Shown: positions 33,525 through 44,138 of the stretch, piece after piece | Layout of the letters: each line of letters opens with the position of its first letter | How positions within the stretch are numbered: the stretch's first letter is position 1 | Origin: Datisca glomerata | Taxonomy: Eukaryota; Streptophyta; Magnoliopsida; Cucurbitales; Datiscaceae | Reading direction: 5' to 3' | Assembly: GCA_003255025.1 (NCBI GenBank) | Contig: QANY01003944.1 | Span: forward strand, 1,081,924-1,145,923 | DNA: 64,000 nt | Notes under the pieces: generated by a model | Told to the model about the DNA's origin: nothing | Database searches by the model: none | What the model saw: the letters and a program-made list of their open reading frames with translations, nothing else | Position numbers and translations under genes: made by a program

Positions 33525-33850
33525 AAATATGTAATGGGGTTCACCAAATACGTACAAAAGAATAATTCTTGGAGGGGGTTCACCAATTACGTAGTAGGGT
33601 TCACCAAATATGTACAAAAGTATAATTCTTGGAGGGGTTCATCAATCATGTAATGGGGTTCACCAATTACATAGAAAATAATAATTCTTAGAGGGGTTCA
33701 CCAATTACATATGGAGGTTCACTAATTACGAAGTGGGGTTCACCAAACACGTATAAAAGAATAATTTTTGGAGGTATTCAACAATTACGTAGTTCACCAA
33801 TTACGTAGTGGGATTCACCAATTACATACAAAAGCATAATTCTTAGAGTG
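33525..33850 (-). repeat. TTCACCAATTACGTAGTGGGG tandem repeat, inverted copy
   Basis: About 12-15 degenerate units of GGGTTCACCAATTACGTAG interspersed with AAAAGAATAATTCTTGGAGG; reverse complement of the array at 18425-18790. Confidence 0.85.
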
Positions 33851-34584
33851 TGTATATAGTATGCAAAATAGGTTGACTCAAATTACGAACTACTGGTTGT
33901 CCCTTTGTCCCACACCCCTTACACCAGCTCATATACAGACACAGACACCACATCAATGTGCATCTCAATATAGTATTCAATTTTGCTCGATGATCATGTA
34001 TTTTGTTTTGAAAAAGAATTTCAGAAATATTATATTACAATATACCATTTAATATAAATAATATATGTATAAAAAGTTGGCTCATGACTAATGACTTGCA
34101 TAGAGAACATGTAATTGTAAATACATTATAATTCAGTTTTTTAACGTTACATAAGTTGTATCATATTGAATAACAATATGGTAATGTGTGAATATTACAC
34201 TATTTCAAATACATAAAATGACAAAATTACACTCTCATCAAATCTTACACTTAAAAATAAAATGTGCACAAATTTGTTTTGTTACGTTAAATTAAGATAT
34301 AAAATATAATACACAGCAAAATATCTATAAATAAAAAGATTTTAATAACAAATAATGAAAACACAAACTTTGCGCAAGATAATTCAAACTCAAGGTGGAG
34401 TGCATAGTTAGTTGATTCTGAGCCGGTATAAATGTGGAGTATTATTCAGCAAGTACGATATTGATATTAAACAGTCAAACACTTGGGAAAAAATTGGTCA
34501 ATAATACGCGATACATAATAATTCGGATACGTGTATTATACGTTTTCATTTTAAAAACTTGGCATGAAAAATATGAATTACGAA

Positions 34585-35343
34585 TGTAAAAAACAATCCT
34601 CACACTAAAAAAATAAGAATAAAGAGAGAGAGATCTCAAGAACAAGTGTATAATTGCTTGAGTTTATATTTTATCAATCGACTTACAATTGACCTCTATT
34701 TATTTATAGGTTCTTGATTAATTACATGTTTTAGTTAAATCCCTCTAAACTCGAGGAATCAACAGAATATTTCTCCTAGATTAAGCTCATCACATTAGAT
34801 TAAGTTTATCTAATCTAACAACTGCTCACATCTGAACCATCAGGTGGAACATGATGGGATCAACGGTTCAGACGAATTTTTTCACTCGACCATGGTGGCA
34901 ATCCACTCTTCCCACTTCTGATTGGTCATACTTGCTTATGTGGCTTCTCAGATGATTTTTTACCTGTAAATTTTCCCATATTGCATTTAATATCAGACAG
35001 TGAAATTAACTTGCAATATTCTACGCCTCTTCTTTTATGCAGTATTTATGGTTATCTTCCCGCTTAGAAAATGCTTTATACGAGTCATTTCAGAGCAACT
35101 CTTCATCTTCCCGCTTAGAGGATGCCTTACGCGTGTCGTTTCATAATAACTCTTCATCTTCCCGCTCAGAGGATACCTTAAATGCATTATTCCAGGAAAA
35201 CCTTTCATCTTCCCGCTCAGTTATTTCAGAGCAACTCTTCATCTTCCCATTCAGAGGATACCTTACATGTGCTATTCTGGGACAACCTTTCATCTTCCCG
35301 CTCAGAGAGTGCTTTACACGTGTCATTTTCTTACTTGTCAACA
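34585..35343 (-). repeat. gypsy LTR, inverted copy (759 bp)
   Basis: On - it begins TGTTGACAAGTAAGAAAATG at 35343 and ends TTTTTTACA at 34585, matching 17273-18062, with the same U3 tandem repeats (35040-35330). The same flank, TTCGTAATT, follows it as in the left copy. The CT run is much shorter here than at 17976-18021. Confidence 0.87.
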
Positions 35344-35573
35344 GTCACCTCTTTTCATTTCTTGTCTCATCATTCACATTTCCCAAGTCGACAGCTCGAA
35401 CGGTCACACTTCCATTATCTTCAATCCTTGATTGCCCCGTTCCAACAAATCGTTCTTTGAAATATATTGCGTAATAAGGTTTCCTTCCCCATTTTCTTCC
35501 TTCACCTTTCAGTTTTTTTATCTCATAAGTTCTCGGTCCCCCTTATTTCTTCTTCTTTTCTTTTCTTTGATTA

Positions 35574-36603
35574 TGGAGAAATGGAATATTCTCGTACCCT
35601 TAGTAAGAAACTCAGAGGAGTTCAACCTGTTTATGGCTTGTTATCGAGAATATTTTCCTTCAAACATTTTATGCACGTTAGGAGGGAGTGAATCCATAGG
35701 CATTCCATGTAATCCCCCTTACCAAATCACTCTTAGCCCTATTGTCGTAGCCCTAGACCTTAAGCTTCCATTTTCTCCTTTGTTTTCCCAGTTCTTTCAC
35801 ACAGTAGGTTTAGCTCCTTCTCAATCCGAAAAGCTAGAATTGGAGTGGTAAGAAACTGAACAAAAAGAAGAAGTGGGAATTTTTGAAGAGCGTGCTAGAA
35901 CTAGAACGACAGTTGGAGTTGAAGATGATGATGTACCCGAGGTAGAAGTGGGAGCTGAATCGGTAGAATGGTTGAGTTCAAGAAGTACTTTCCAATCCGT
36001 CTCTTGTGCTCAGAGGTGAAAGGCAGCAACAAGTTTTGTCTTAGATTCTTTGGACAGATAGGGCTTCGGATTTTTCCTTGCAGCAGAAGAAGAAAGAAAT
36101 ACCCATCAGTTAAAACTAGAGGTAATGAATAGGGGAGTAAATGAAAATAAAGGCAAGATTCGAAGCTCCGGTGACTTACTGAAAATTGCCCATTTATTGG
36201 GAATTGTCTAGCGGTCATCACCGTCCCAGTTCTTACCAATTAAGAGTGTATCCCTCTCTCAATGCTTATCTCCTCTCGGGATCTCGGTTATTAAGCTCCT
36301 TCTCTTTTTAGATGGACGAGGGGCAAGGTAATAAATGTCGACTCAAAATTTAACTACGTAGCATTGAAGGACTTCATCTAGCCCTAAACAAAAATGGTAC
36401 TTCATATTCAAATCATCTACACCTAGGAGGATCCTATAAAAGCTAGGGGATCATCCCAAACAACCCCTTATTCCAGAAGTTGAAGACTCTGTGGGTGCTT
36501 CAACAGAAGATGCTCCCGCTCAAGTCTCACCGTCTGCTGCTATTCCTATTCCCACTTCTGCGGAGAGTGCCCCTAAAGAGGATCCCAAAGTTATTGTAGT
36601 CTA
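35574..36603 (+). pseudogene. gypsy antisense ORF, inverted-arm copy (rearranged)
   Basis: The start MEKWNILVPLVRNSEEFNLF is intact at 35574 and runs open to GLAPSQ at about 35824, keeping the Transposase_28-like N-terminus. There the sequence switches to a segment (35824-36448) that lies in the same orientation as 16146-16772 instead of being inverted, so the frame is lost. After it, EVEDSVGAST through QVSPSAAIPIPTSAESAP to KVIVV-stop (about 36487-36603) gives an unbroken C-terminus. The left arm has a stop in this tail. The function is unknown. Confidence 0.6.
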
Positions 36604-36819
36604 GGCTTCTTTCTTTTTTTCTTTCCTTTTCTCTTTTTCTTTTTCATTGTAATTTTAAATTATAATCAATGAAAAATGTGTTTTGCTAAGCAATCTTAGT
36701 AGATTTTTCTCCTCTGCATTTCTGAATCTCTTCCTTTTTAGAATCCCTTCTTTTTTTCTTTTTCTTTCAAAACTTTCTTCTTTTTTTGTTTTTTTAGAGG
36801 GTAGTGCTGCAGACACCAT

Positions 36820-37135
36820 ACCTCATGGCTTAAGCTCTCAGTGAGCTCAAGGGCCCGTTTATATTTTCTTTAGAAAGTAAAATCTTTCATGGACTTAAGC
36901 TCTTGGTGAGCTCAGAGGTCCATTTTCATTTCATTTAGAAAACAAAAGCTTTCATAGGCTTAAGCACTTGGTGAGCTCAAGGGCCCATTTTCATTTCATT
37001 TAGAAAGCAAAACCTTTCATGGACTTAAGCTCTTGGTGAGCTCAGGTGCCCGTTTCTATTTCTTTTAGAAAGTAAAATCTTTCATGAACTTAAGTTCTTG
37101 GTGAGTTTAGGGGCCCATTTTCATTTTTGAAAGAG
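36820..37135 (-). repeat. Inverted copy of the gypsy 63-bp tandem repeat
   Basis: Degenerate units of CTTAAGCTCTTGGTGAGCTC followed by a GGGCCCATTTTCATTTCATT stretch, about five copies; reverse complement of 14570-14885. Confidence 0.8.
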
Positions 37136-37332
37136 ATAAGGAACACCAAACTTTTCCGCGGAAAATCCTTAACAGAAAAAAATGATTGGTATAAATGTTT
37201 TCACTATTTAAATGTAAAGCATTCCAAGGTTTGGGCAAGTCACTTTCCTCATTTTTCATTAGGTAATAAGATCCATTTCCTACAACCTCTTTGACTATGA
37301 AGGGTCCTTCCCAATTCGGTCCTAATTTTCCT

Positions 37333-38276
37333 TCATTTGACTAAAAGATCCTTTTTAGCACAATATCTCGTGCTTGAAATTGTCGTCCATTGACTCTTTT
37401 CTGGAAATACCTCCTCTTTTTTATTGTAATTGGCCATCCTTATAAGAGTTGCTTCTTTTTTTTCCTCCAGAAAGTCCAGACTTTCGATCATCCGTTCAGC
37501 GTTGGTAACTTCATTCATTTCAGATCTTGTAGTGGGACATCCAATTTCCACTGGTATAACAGCTTCTGCACCAAATGTTAATGCGAACGATGTTTCTCCG
37601 GTTGACTCTCGTGCTGTTGTGCGATATGCCCAAAGAACTGATGGTAACTCTTCAATCAACTTCCCTTTGGCAGCTTCTAGTCATTTTTTCAGATTTTTTA
37701 ATATCATTCTATTTGATCTTTCTGCCTGCCTGTTACCCTGTGGGTAGTACAGAGCTGACAGTCTATTCTTTAACCGGAGATCATCGCAAAAACTTTTCAC
37801 CTAGATTCCAGTGAACTGAAGCCCATTATCTGAAATAAATACTTTAGGGATCCAGTACATGCATAAATGTTTTTTCATTAGAACTGCCTTACATCTTCTT
37901 CCTGCACTCTTGCTAATGCTTCCGCTTCTATCCACTTTATAAAGTAGTCAGTCGCCACTAGTAAGAATATTTTTTTAGCATGAGCCACTGGAAGTGGTCC
38001 AACCACATCAATTCCACATTGCATAAACAGCCATGGGCTCAATAGCGTCTGTAAATATTCGGGAGCCATTTTTGGTATGGGAGAGTATCGTTGGCATTTG
38101 TCGTACTTCTTCACAAAAGACTTTGCTTTTTCTTACATTTTTTACCAGTAGTACCCTTCATTCAATAACTTATTGGCTAGAGATCTTCCACCAGAATGAT
38201 TTCTACAAATTCCTTCATATACTTCAGTCATTACATATTGGGCTTCTGTTCGAGAAATACATTTGAGGTATGGACC
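37333..38276 (-). pseudogene. gypsy integrase, inverted-arm fragment
   Basis: On -, zinc-finger remains (YEGICRNHSGGRSLANKLLN) lead to KKYDKCQRYSPIPKMAP and a core with IDVVGPLPVAHAKK and ATDYFIKWIEAEALARVQEE. Then come SVLWAYRTTARESTGETSFA and LTFGAEAVIPVEIGCPTTRS. These ORFs are longer and less broken than the left-arm copy at 13370-14300. The fragment ends abruptly at 38276 where an unrelated hairpin begins. Confidence 0.82.
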
Positions 38277-38285
38277 TTATTTTTT

Positions 38286-38506
38286 TATGTTCTTGTTCAA
38301 ACACTCGCCTATTTGTCATTTTTGAAAAATTTGATGATCTAGATGTTATTGAAGAAGACAATAACAACGGGGCAATAAATTTTGAAGCGTACGAAGATAT
38401 CCCTTTTCAAAATTTATTGCACCGTCATTATTATTTTCTTCAATAACATCTAGCTCATCAATTTTTTCAGAAATGTCAAATGAGCGAGTGTTTGAACAAG
38501 AATATC
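38286..38506. repeat. Hairpin with 101-bp arms
   Basis: 38286-38386 is the near reverse complement of 38406-38506, with 19 bases between them. Both arms include TTCTTGTTCAAACACTCG and CTAGATGTTATTGAAGAA. It starts ten bases after the end of the gypsy fragment. Its origin is not recognised. Confidence 0.85.
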
Positions 38507-38519
38507 AAAAAATAGGGCA

Positions 38520-39285
38520 CAATAATGTAATACAATATTCTCTATCCCTTCATTTTTTTTCTCTTCTCAAGTCTTTGTTTTAAAGTAAGAATCGTCTTTA
38601 GTGGTAGTCAGGTCTCCGAGACAGATGAGTTCGTATTATAAAATCGACCAACGCTATCATATAACATATTCATATGAGATGTTCCAAGGATGGTTGACGA
38701 TCTTCAACAAAATGTTACACCGAAGATCCTGAGATTTATACTCCCGTAAAAATATTCTCAATATTCAACAAACTTTCATACAATTCAACATATTCAACAT
38801 CGACGGCCATGAATAAGCAAATCTAGAACAATCATAAAATTCTCAGTTACAAACTAAGAAAAGCCTAACTCCAAACTAAAACAAAACAGAAAACAGAGTT
38901 GTATCATTCACCAAACTATCATACACCTTAACAAATTCAATAATAACATCTAAGGCTTGAATATTCACCAAACACCTCAACCTCAACAAATTCAATACTG
39001 ACAGCCACAAATGAGCAAGTCCAGAAGAATCAGAAAAATCCCAATTACATAACTAAAGAAACCCTAACAAATAACCAGCAATGACAACCCCAAATAAGCA
39101 AATCCAAAACAATCAGAAAATTGCCAACTATAGAACTAAAAGAACCTGAAACTATAACAAACAAAAAACAAAACTCTCAAGTTTAACAATATCTGACAAA
39201 CAAAAAACAAAGCTCTCAGGTTTAACAATATCTGACAAATTACCTGGGAATGATAGTCGAATCAAATATCCTGTCCTCATGTCAT
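38520..39285. other. A-rich non-coding sequence with short repeats
   Basis: There is no gene. Degenerate repeats resembling AATAAGCAAATCCAAAACAA and a tandem duplication of CAAAACTCTCAAGTTTAACA at about 39163-39240 are visible. Confidence 0.5.
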
Positions 39286-39294
39286 CCATATATC

Positions 39295-40604
39295 TCAAGA
39301 CTTACACACCACAATCACTCCTGCAAATGTAATAATAAGTGCATCATTAAAGGGTACAGGAAGCCCAATCAAATTCGCGATTTGTGAACTTACCCATTTG
39401 ATTGGGTGACCACTTGGGGCGGCCTTGAAATTTTGAATGCAAATAAGGTAGTTATGCACACACATTCTCGCAAAAGTGTTTACGCTCATGGCCCTCCCGA
39501 ACCTCGCGGTCGCCCGGAACGACTTGCGCGATTGTATCAATCTACATAATACAAATATATGTGAATTAGTAATAAATAATCAATGGTAATATTACCAACC
39601 AAATTTGCAATATTCTCAAATGCTTACCGCCTAACTTTTAGGCCAAGCTTCTCCTCCCCTTGATTTTACAAAATAAATCATTTTTGCAACGGCCCTGTCA
39701 TTCCACCTTAGCGGTGAAGGCTAGTTCAAGTCAACATAGTTGACAGCACATGCAAACCTCTCCAAATAAAATAGTTGCATCAAAATGAACCTATTAGCAG
39801 ATATATATATATATTATAATGTGAAAGTAATACTAATGTACACTAAATATATTACGTATATAAATAACAAGCATCCGATAATGCTATCATGGTGGTTGTT
39901 TTGGTACCTCACCACACCATCCACAAAATCTTTAAAATAAACGGAAGCCCAATTCTTCTGTTGGATGGTCGCGGGTGACTTCATAGCGTATAACTATGAA
40001 TGACTAACGATTGGTTTTGATCGAGGAGATAACAAAACTCTGATGGTGTACAGCACAAAGACTTGCCTCCAATAGTCACCGTCAGACTCCTCAATCAAGA
40101 ATTTCGACAAGGCGTTCACCGGAATATCACATTTGGCGTTCACCCACTTCGCTTTTAAATCTTTTATCTCATTCACATCACCATCGAACTTGATCTCCTC
40201 ACCACCGTAAAAAATATCCAGTATAGAAGTAACATCATCTGCAGTCACTTTGAATGTCGACCCATGGGCATTCAACATGCAGATGGCTCGATACAAGTAA
40301 CCTAATAGCTGCTGCAAGAAGTTCCTCTTCATCTTCCGGCAGTTAATATCCAACAACCCTTCAAATTCCATCTCCATGACCGCTCTCCTCTTCCCTCATC
40401 AAAATTTGCAACAAGATCCATAAATTTCTCTGGTGTACAGCATGTGAGCAACTTCTGTTTAAAGGAAGGCCTTCTCGGATGACTAGGATCGGGTTGTTGC
40501 GCTCCGCTTTCAATGCCATGGATTTCATTTTCCTTCAAATAATTGAGTTTCGGTTCCTTCGTCATACTATTCCACTTTAAAGCTAGATCTTTTCGTGTCT
40601 CCAT
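39295..40604 (-). pseudogene. Broken plant gene of Ulp1-element type (multi-exon remnant)
   Basis: On -: METRKDLALKWNSMTKEPKL and FKQKLLTCCTPEKFMDLVAN (40604-40380), then after a one-base frameshift GLLDINCRKMKRNFLQQLLG, TFKVTADDVTSILDIFYGG and DYWRQVFVLYTIRVLLSP (40377-39994). Past a stop come NWASVYFKDFVDGVVRY, then YLERFACAVNYVDLN and DRAVAKMIYFVKSRGGEAW after likely introns. The last piece is at 39540-39295. The 'GLL-C-KMKR' and 'VT-DDV--ILDIF' pattern is seen in plant proteins associated with Ulp1-like transposon genes, recognised from memory and not confirmed. No protease domain is present. Confidence 0.5.
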
Positions 40605-41170
40605 ATCACAAATTCACTTAAATTACAATAAAATTTACCAATTTCATGTTATGATGTAATGTTTTTTGAAACATACTTACTTCATGACCACTAATCTTTT
40701 CACCTCCCGCCCTCATTCTAGCACTTTTTTTTTGCATTATTTTAGTTTTAAACAACCACATTAACATTGCAACAATTTATATGAAAATATGTAACATTAA
40801 ATTGAGGATCTCATTAATTACTTACAAGTATACAAAGAAACCCTTTTTGTGCCTTATTCGCTTTCACATTTGTGTTAGCCATGTGAAATATATGTTAATG
40901 TAATCAAATTTTACTAATGCTTACTCCCTTTTGCTTCTAATTTGATGAGAGTGTCTAAAATCATAGGTAAAAACCAAACGCTCATCCATTTTTTCACTAC
41001 AAACCTCTCATATAGCAACCAAAATTTCTCCACTCACTCACTCTGCCAAACACCTATTCTCTCTCAACTCTCACTTTCCTCTCATCCCCACCAACCCAGC
41101 CCACCCTCTCTTCCTCCCATTTCATTCTCTCTACCAATGCTAAACCCAAACCCACACTTGTCTCTACACC

Positions 41171-42064
41171 CTCATTACTAAAAGTGGTAACCGGGCCGGT
41201 TCGGCCCGTGAAACTGGCTGAATCAGCCTGTTCTTGAACAGAACCGAGCCCATTAAGGCTCGCGGACCAGGTCTGGGTCATCACAGGCCTTATCTACAAG
41301 GCTTATGGCCCGGCCCGGATGCTAGGCCCGGCCCATGAATCCACTTTTTTAGATAAAAAAATTAAACAATTATACATGTAGTAAAATTTGAACCCTTGGC
41401 CTCTCCCTTATAAATTACACTCTTTACCAATAAACCAAGATGACATTTGTTAAATGTATTGTTTAAAATATATTGTTATTACTGTTTAACACATTTTATC
41501 GAAACTTCAAATAATATACTTTTGAGATAAACGTATTTAATTAAATAAAAAATAATATTTTTCATTTCAATGAATATTTTATTTAATGAAAAATTGGATT
41601 CATGAAAACTTTAAAAAATATTAGTTTAATATTCTTAATATTTTTTGTTCTGTTAATGAACATGAATTATAAATTAGTTATTAATTATTTATTATATTTT
41701 TAGATTTTATGTGAATATGAATATCACTAGTTTATGAGTTTAATAAATAAAATAATTATTTTACTTATTATTACAAGTTTTTCTATTGAGATTTTAAAGT
41801 AATAAAATAAAATAATTATAAGAAAGTAACATGACTTCCATATAGCTTAGTTAATCCATACACTTTATCTATTTTCCACCAAGGTTTGACTCTCCCCATC
41901 TAAATTTTTTAGAATTAAATCATATTAAAGGGAGGCAAAACGGGCCGGGCCGATTATTTAACCAGGACCGGCCCGTGACTTCACAGACCGGTTCAACGGT
42001 TCATTCCGGGTCACCCTAAATTTTTGGCAGCCCGACAGGCCTGGTTGCCACCCCTACTCATTAC
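41171..42064. mobile_element. Non-autonomous hAT element with 8-bp target duplication
   Basis: The element spans 41179-42056 (878 bp). Its left end is TAAAAGTGGTAACCGGGCCGG. Its right end, reverse-complemented, is TAGGGGTGGCAACCAGGCCTG. It is flanked on both sides by the identical 8 bp CTCATTAC (41171-41178 and 42057-42064), the hAT signature. Subterminal regions on both sides hold GGCCCGGCCC/GGGCCGGGCC clusters. The interior is AT-rich with no transposase. It lies in a CT-rich stretch that reads continuously across the site if the element is removed. Confidence 0.88.
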
Positions 42065-42539
42065 TATAACTCTTAAACCATACCATCCCATCAAACACTT
42101 CCTCTCCCTCACCAACTCCCATACCTTCTCTCTCTACCTCAGCCTTCACCCCCACAAATATCTTCTCCCATCTTCACTCCAATGTCACTTTATAGAATAA
42201 TTATGAAGTAATTAGTTGCATTTTTGATCAATTTAATTAGATTGTGAAATGGCAGCTACCTAGAAGTAAATGAAATTCATATATTTGTTAATTGTTATCG
42301 TCATTTTCATCGAACTTCCAAGGTATGTGCATATCAACGAGTGTAAACCAAAAATAAACTACTGCTAATTCGATTCAACAAAACTAAACTATTCCAAACA
42401 TAGAGCTACAGAAATGTGCAAAGGGTCTTTGAACTTTCCTTTCCTTTCTTTTTTCTGCAAATAAGAATAATATCTATAATAATAATTTCAAATTTCTGCC
42501 TAAAAAATATACATGCAAATTAGAAAACAGACATTAGTG

Positions 42540-42752
42540 TCTTAAGCTGAAAGAGAGAGAAAAAGAGAGACAGAGAGAGAGCACAAACGATAGAGAGGGA
42601 GAGAGAGAGAGATAGCACCAACTGAAGACTGAGATAGAGAGAGCCGACGACAGAGGAAAAGCAACGACGATGAGTGAGAGCTGGGAAGACGAACTTCTTG
42701 TCGAAGAGAGAGAGAGAGAGAGAGCCCAGACGAAGAGAGAGAGAGCTTAAAA
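42540..42752 (+). repeat. GA-rich microsatellite region
   Basis: Several runs of GAGAGA (about 42545-42620 and 42702-42750) are interspersed with unique sequence. An 82-codon ORF on - is the Ser/Leu translation of it. Confidence 0.8.
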
Positions 42753-42759
42753 ATTTTTT

Positions 42760-44138
42760 TTAGCTTAAGCTTCCAACTGAAGCTTTCCACGAAGAAGAAG
42801 ATGAGGAAGCTTCCTTTGGAAGCTTAATTAACTTACAACTGGTAGATTACATTTTCCCTCCTTTTGTGATCAGCGGCTGAGATTACTTTGACCTGATTTA
42901 ATGGTTGATATTTGACAGATAAAATATACTACATCCATGCCGTTACATACCTAACGGCATGGGAGAGTGACCCTTCTCGATGACTATTTTTTATTTCTTA
43001 TCTTTCATTCATTGTGTTATTATCCTAGTTTTAATTTCAAAAGAAACTTTTTTTGAATTAATAGTTATTTTAAAATTATTTTTTATAATTCTAAATGGGA
43101 AACTAGTGTTATTAGGTTTTTGAACTCCATATCTAATCAATGTTGGATGAGAAATTGAAAATCAATTAGTACTCTTGCCCGTGTTAAATATTTTGTTTTA
43201 TTATAGAATATATTTGTTGATAGAAAAATTATGTATTTTACACTATATATATGAGATTTTATGTAATTTTGTGCATCACACGAACTTTTAACTAATGAAT
43301 ATTAACTATTGTGGTACTCTGAGAGTACCGCACATTTACTGATTTTTAGGTCCTATATTAAAAACCGTGCATTGGACATTATACATGAAATTACTCGTGT
43401 GGGAAATAAAAATTTTAAGAATATGAATTTGGATTATTTATATACATAAGGCTCATACATTTTATATATATATATATATAAGTAGGGTGCTAAACTAAAA
43501 AAATCGATAATTATAATTATATTAGAAATAACAATGTTATTTAAATAATACAGAAAACGAGTTTATTTCTTCAATTTATTACATTCCTAATAAGCTTTTC
43601 GGAAATGTAATTATTCCTTATATAAATTCGTTTGTACAAAATTTTATATTGTTAATAACATAAATAAATGCATAATATCAATTTCAAAAAGACTAACGAG
43701 TAGATTACCATTTTTGAAATATATATGTTCACTGTACAAAAACAACCTTGAATCATTGCATGTATTTATGTTCTAATTACATAATATTAATATATTCAAT
43801 TTAAAAAATTTATGAGATTATGTTATGTAAATGAATTGAACTCACAATGTTGTATTATAAACTGTGGCATTTGTGTTGAAACTAGATGTAACTACAATAG
43901 TATTTTGAATCATCGCCAATATATTCCAGATTCATGACCTTTTTTACAATGTTAAACTTATACAAGTCATACAATTCAGAGTACAAAAAAATCATGACAA
44001 TAAGCATATGCTTTTATTACAAGCAAAAGAATAACCTATTTGATTTCAGCATTAGAAAGAAGAAGAAGAAGAGGAAGAAGAAGAAGAAGAGAGATAGAAG
44101 ATTGTTACATCTCATAAAACAGTGGGAGGCTTTTGGTT
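42760..44138. other. AT-rich intergenic region downstream of the lipoxygenase gene
   Basis: No gene was recognised. There is a short TA run at about 43465-43480 and a GAA-rich stretch at 44058-44092. It probably contains the 3' untranslated end of the lipoxygenase gene. Confidence 0.5.

Larger units (their letters stand above)
32265..38276 (-). repeat. Right arm of a large inverted duplication
   Basis: Reverse-complemented, it follows 13395-21340 in order: gypsy integrase, 63-bp repeat array, aORF region, LTR, flank, TTCACC array, MULE-1 end. It lacks the MITE (19042-20223) and the equivalent of about 15240-16146. It carries an extra about 390 bp (33850-34235) and has 35824-36448 in flipped orientation. 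It ends inside the integrase zinc-binding region at 38276. Confidence 0.85.

Noticed and set aside
42542..42790. Ser/Leu-rich ORF on -
   Set aside because: It is a reading of GA microsatellites.
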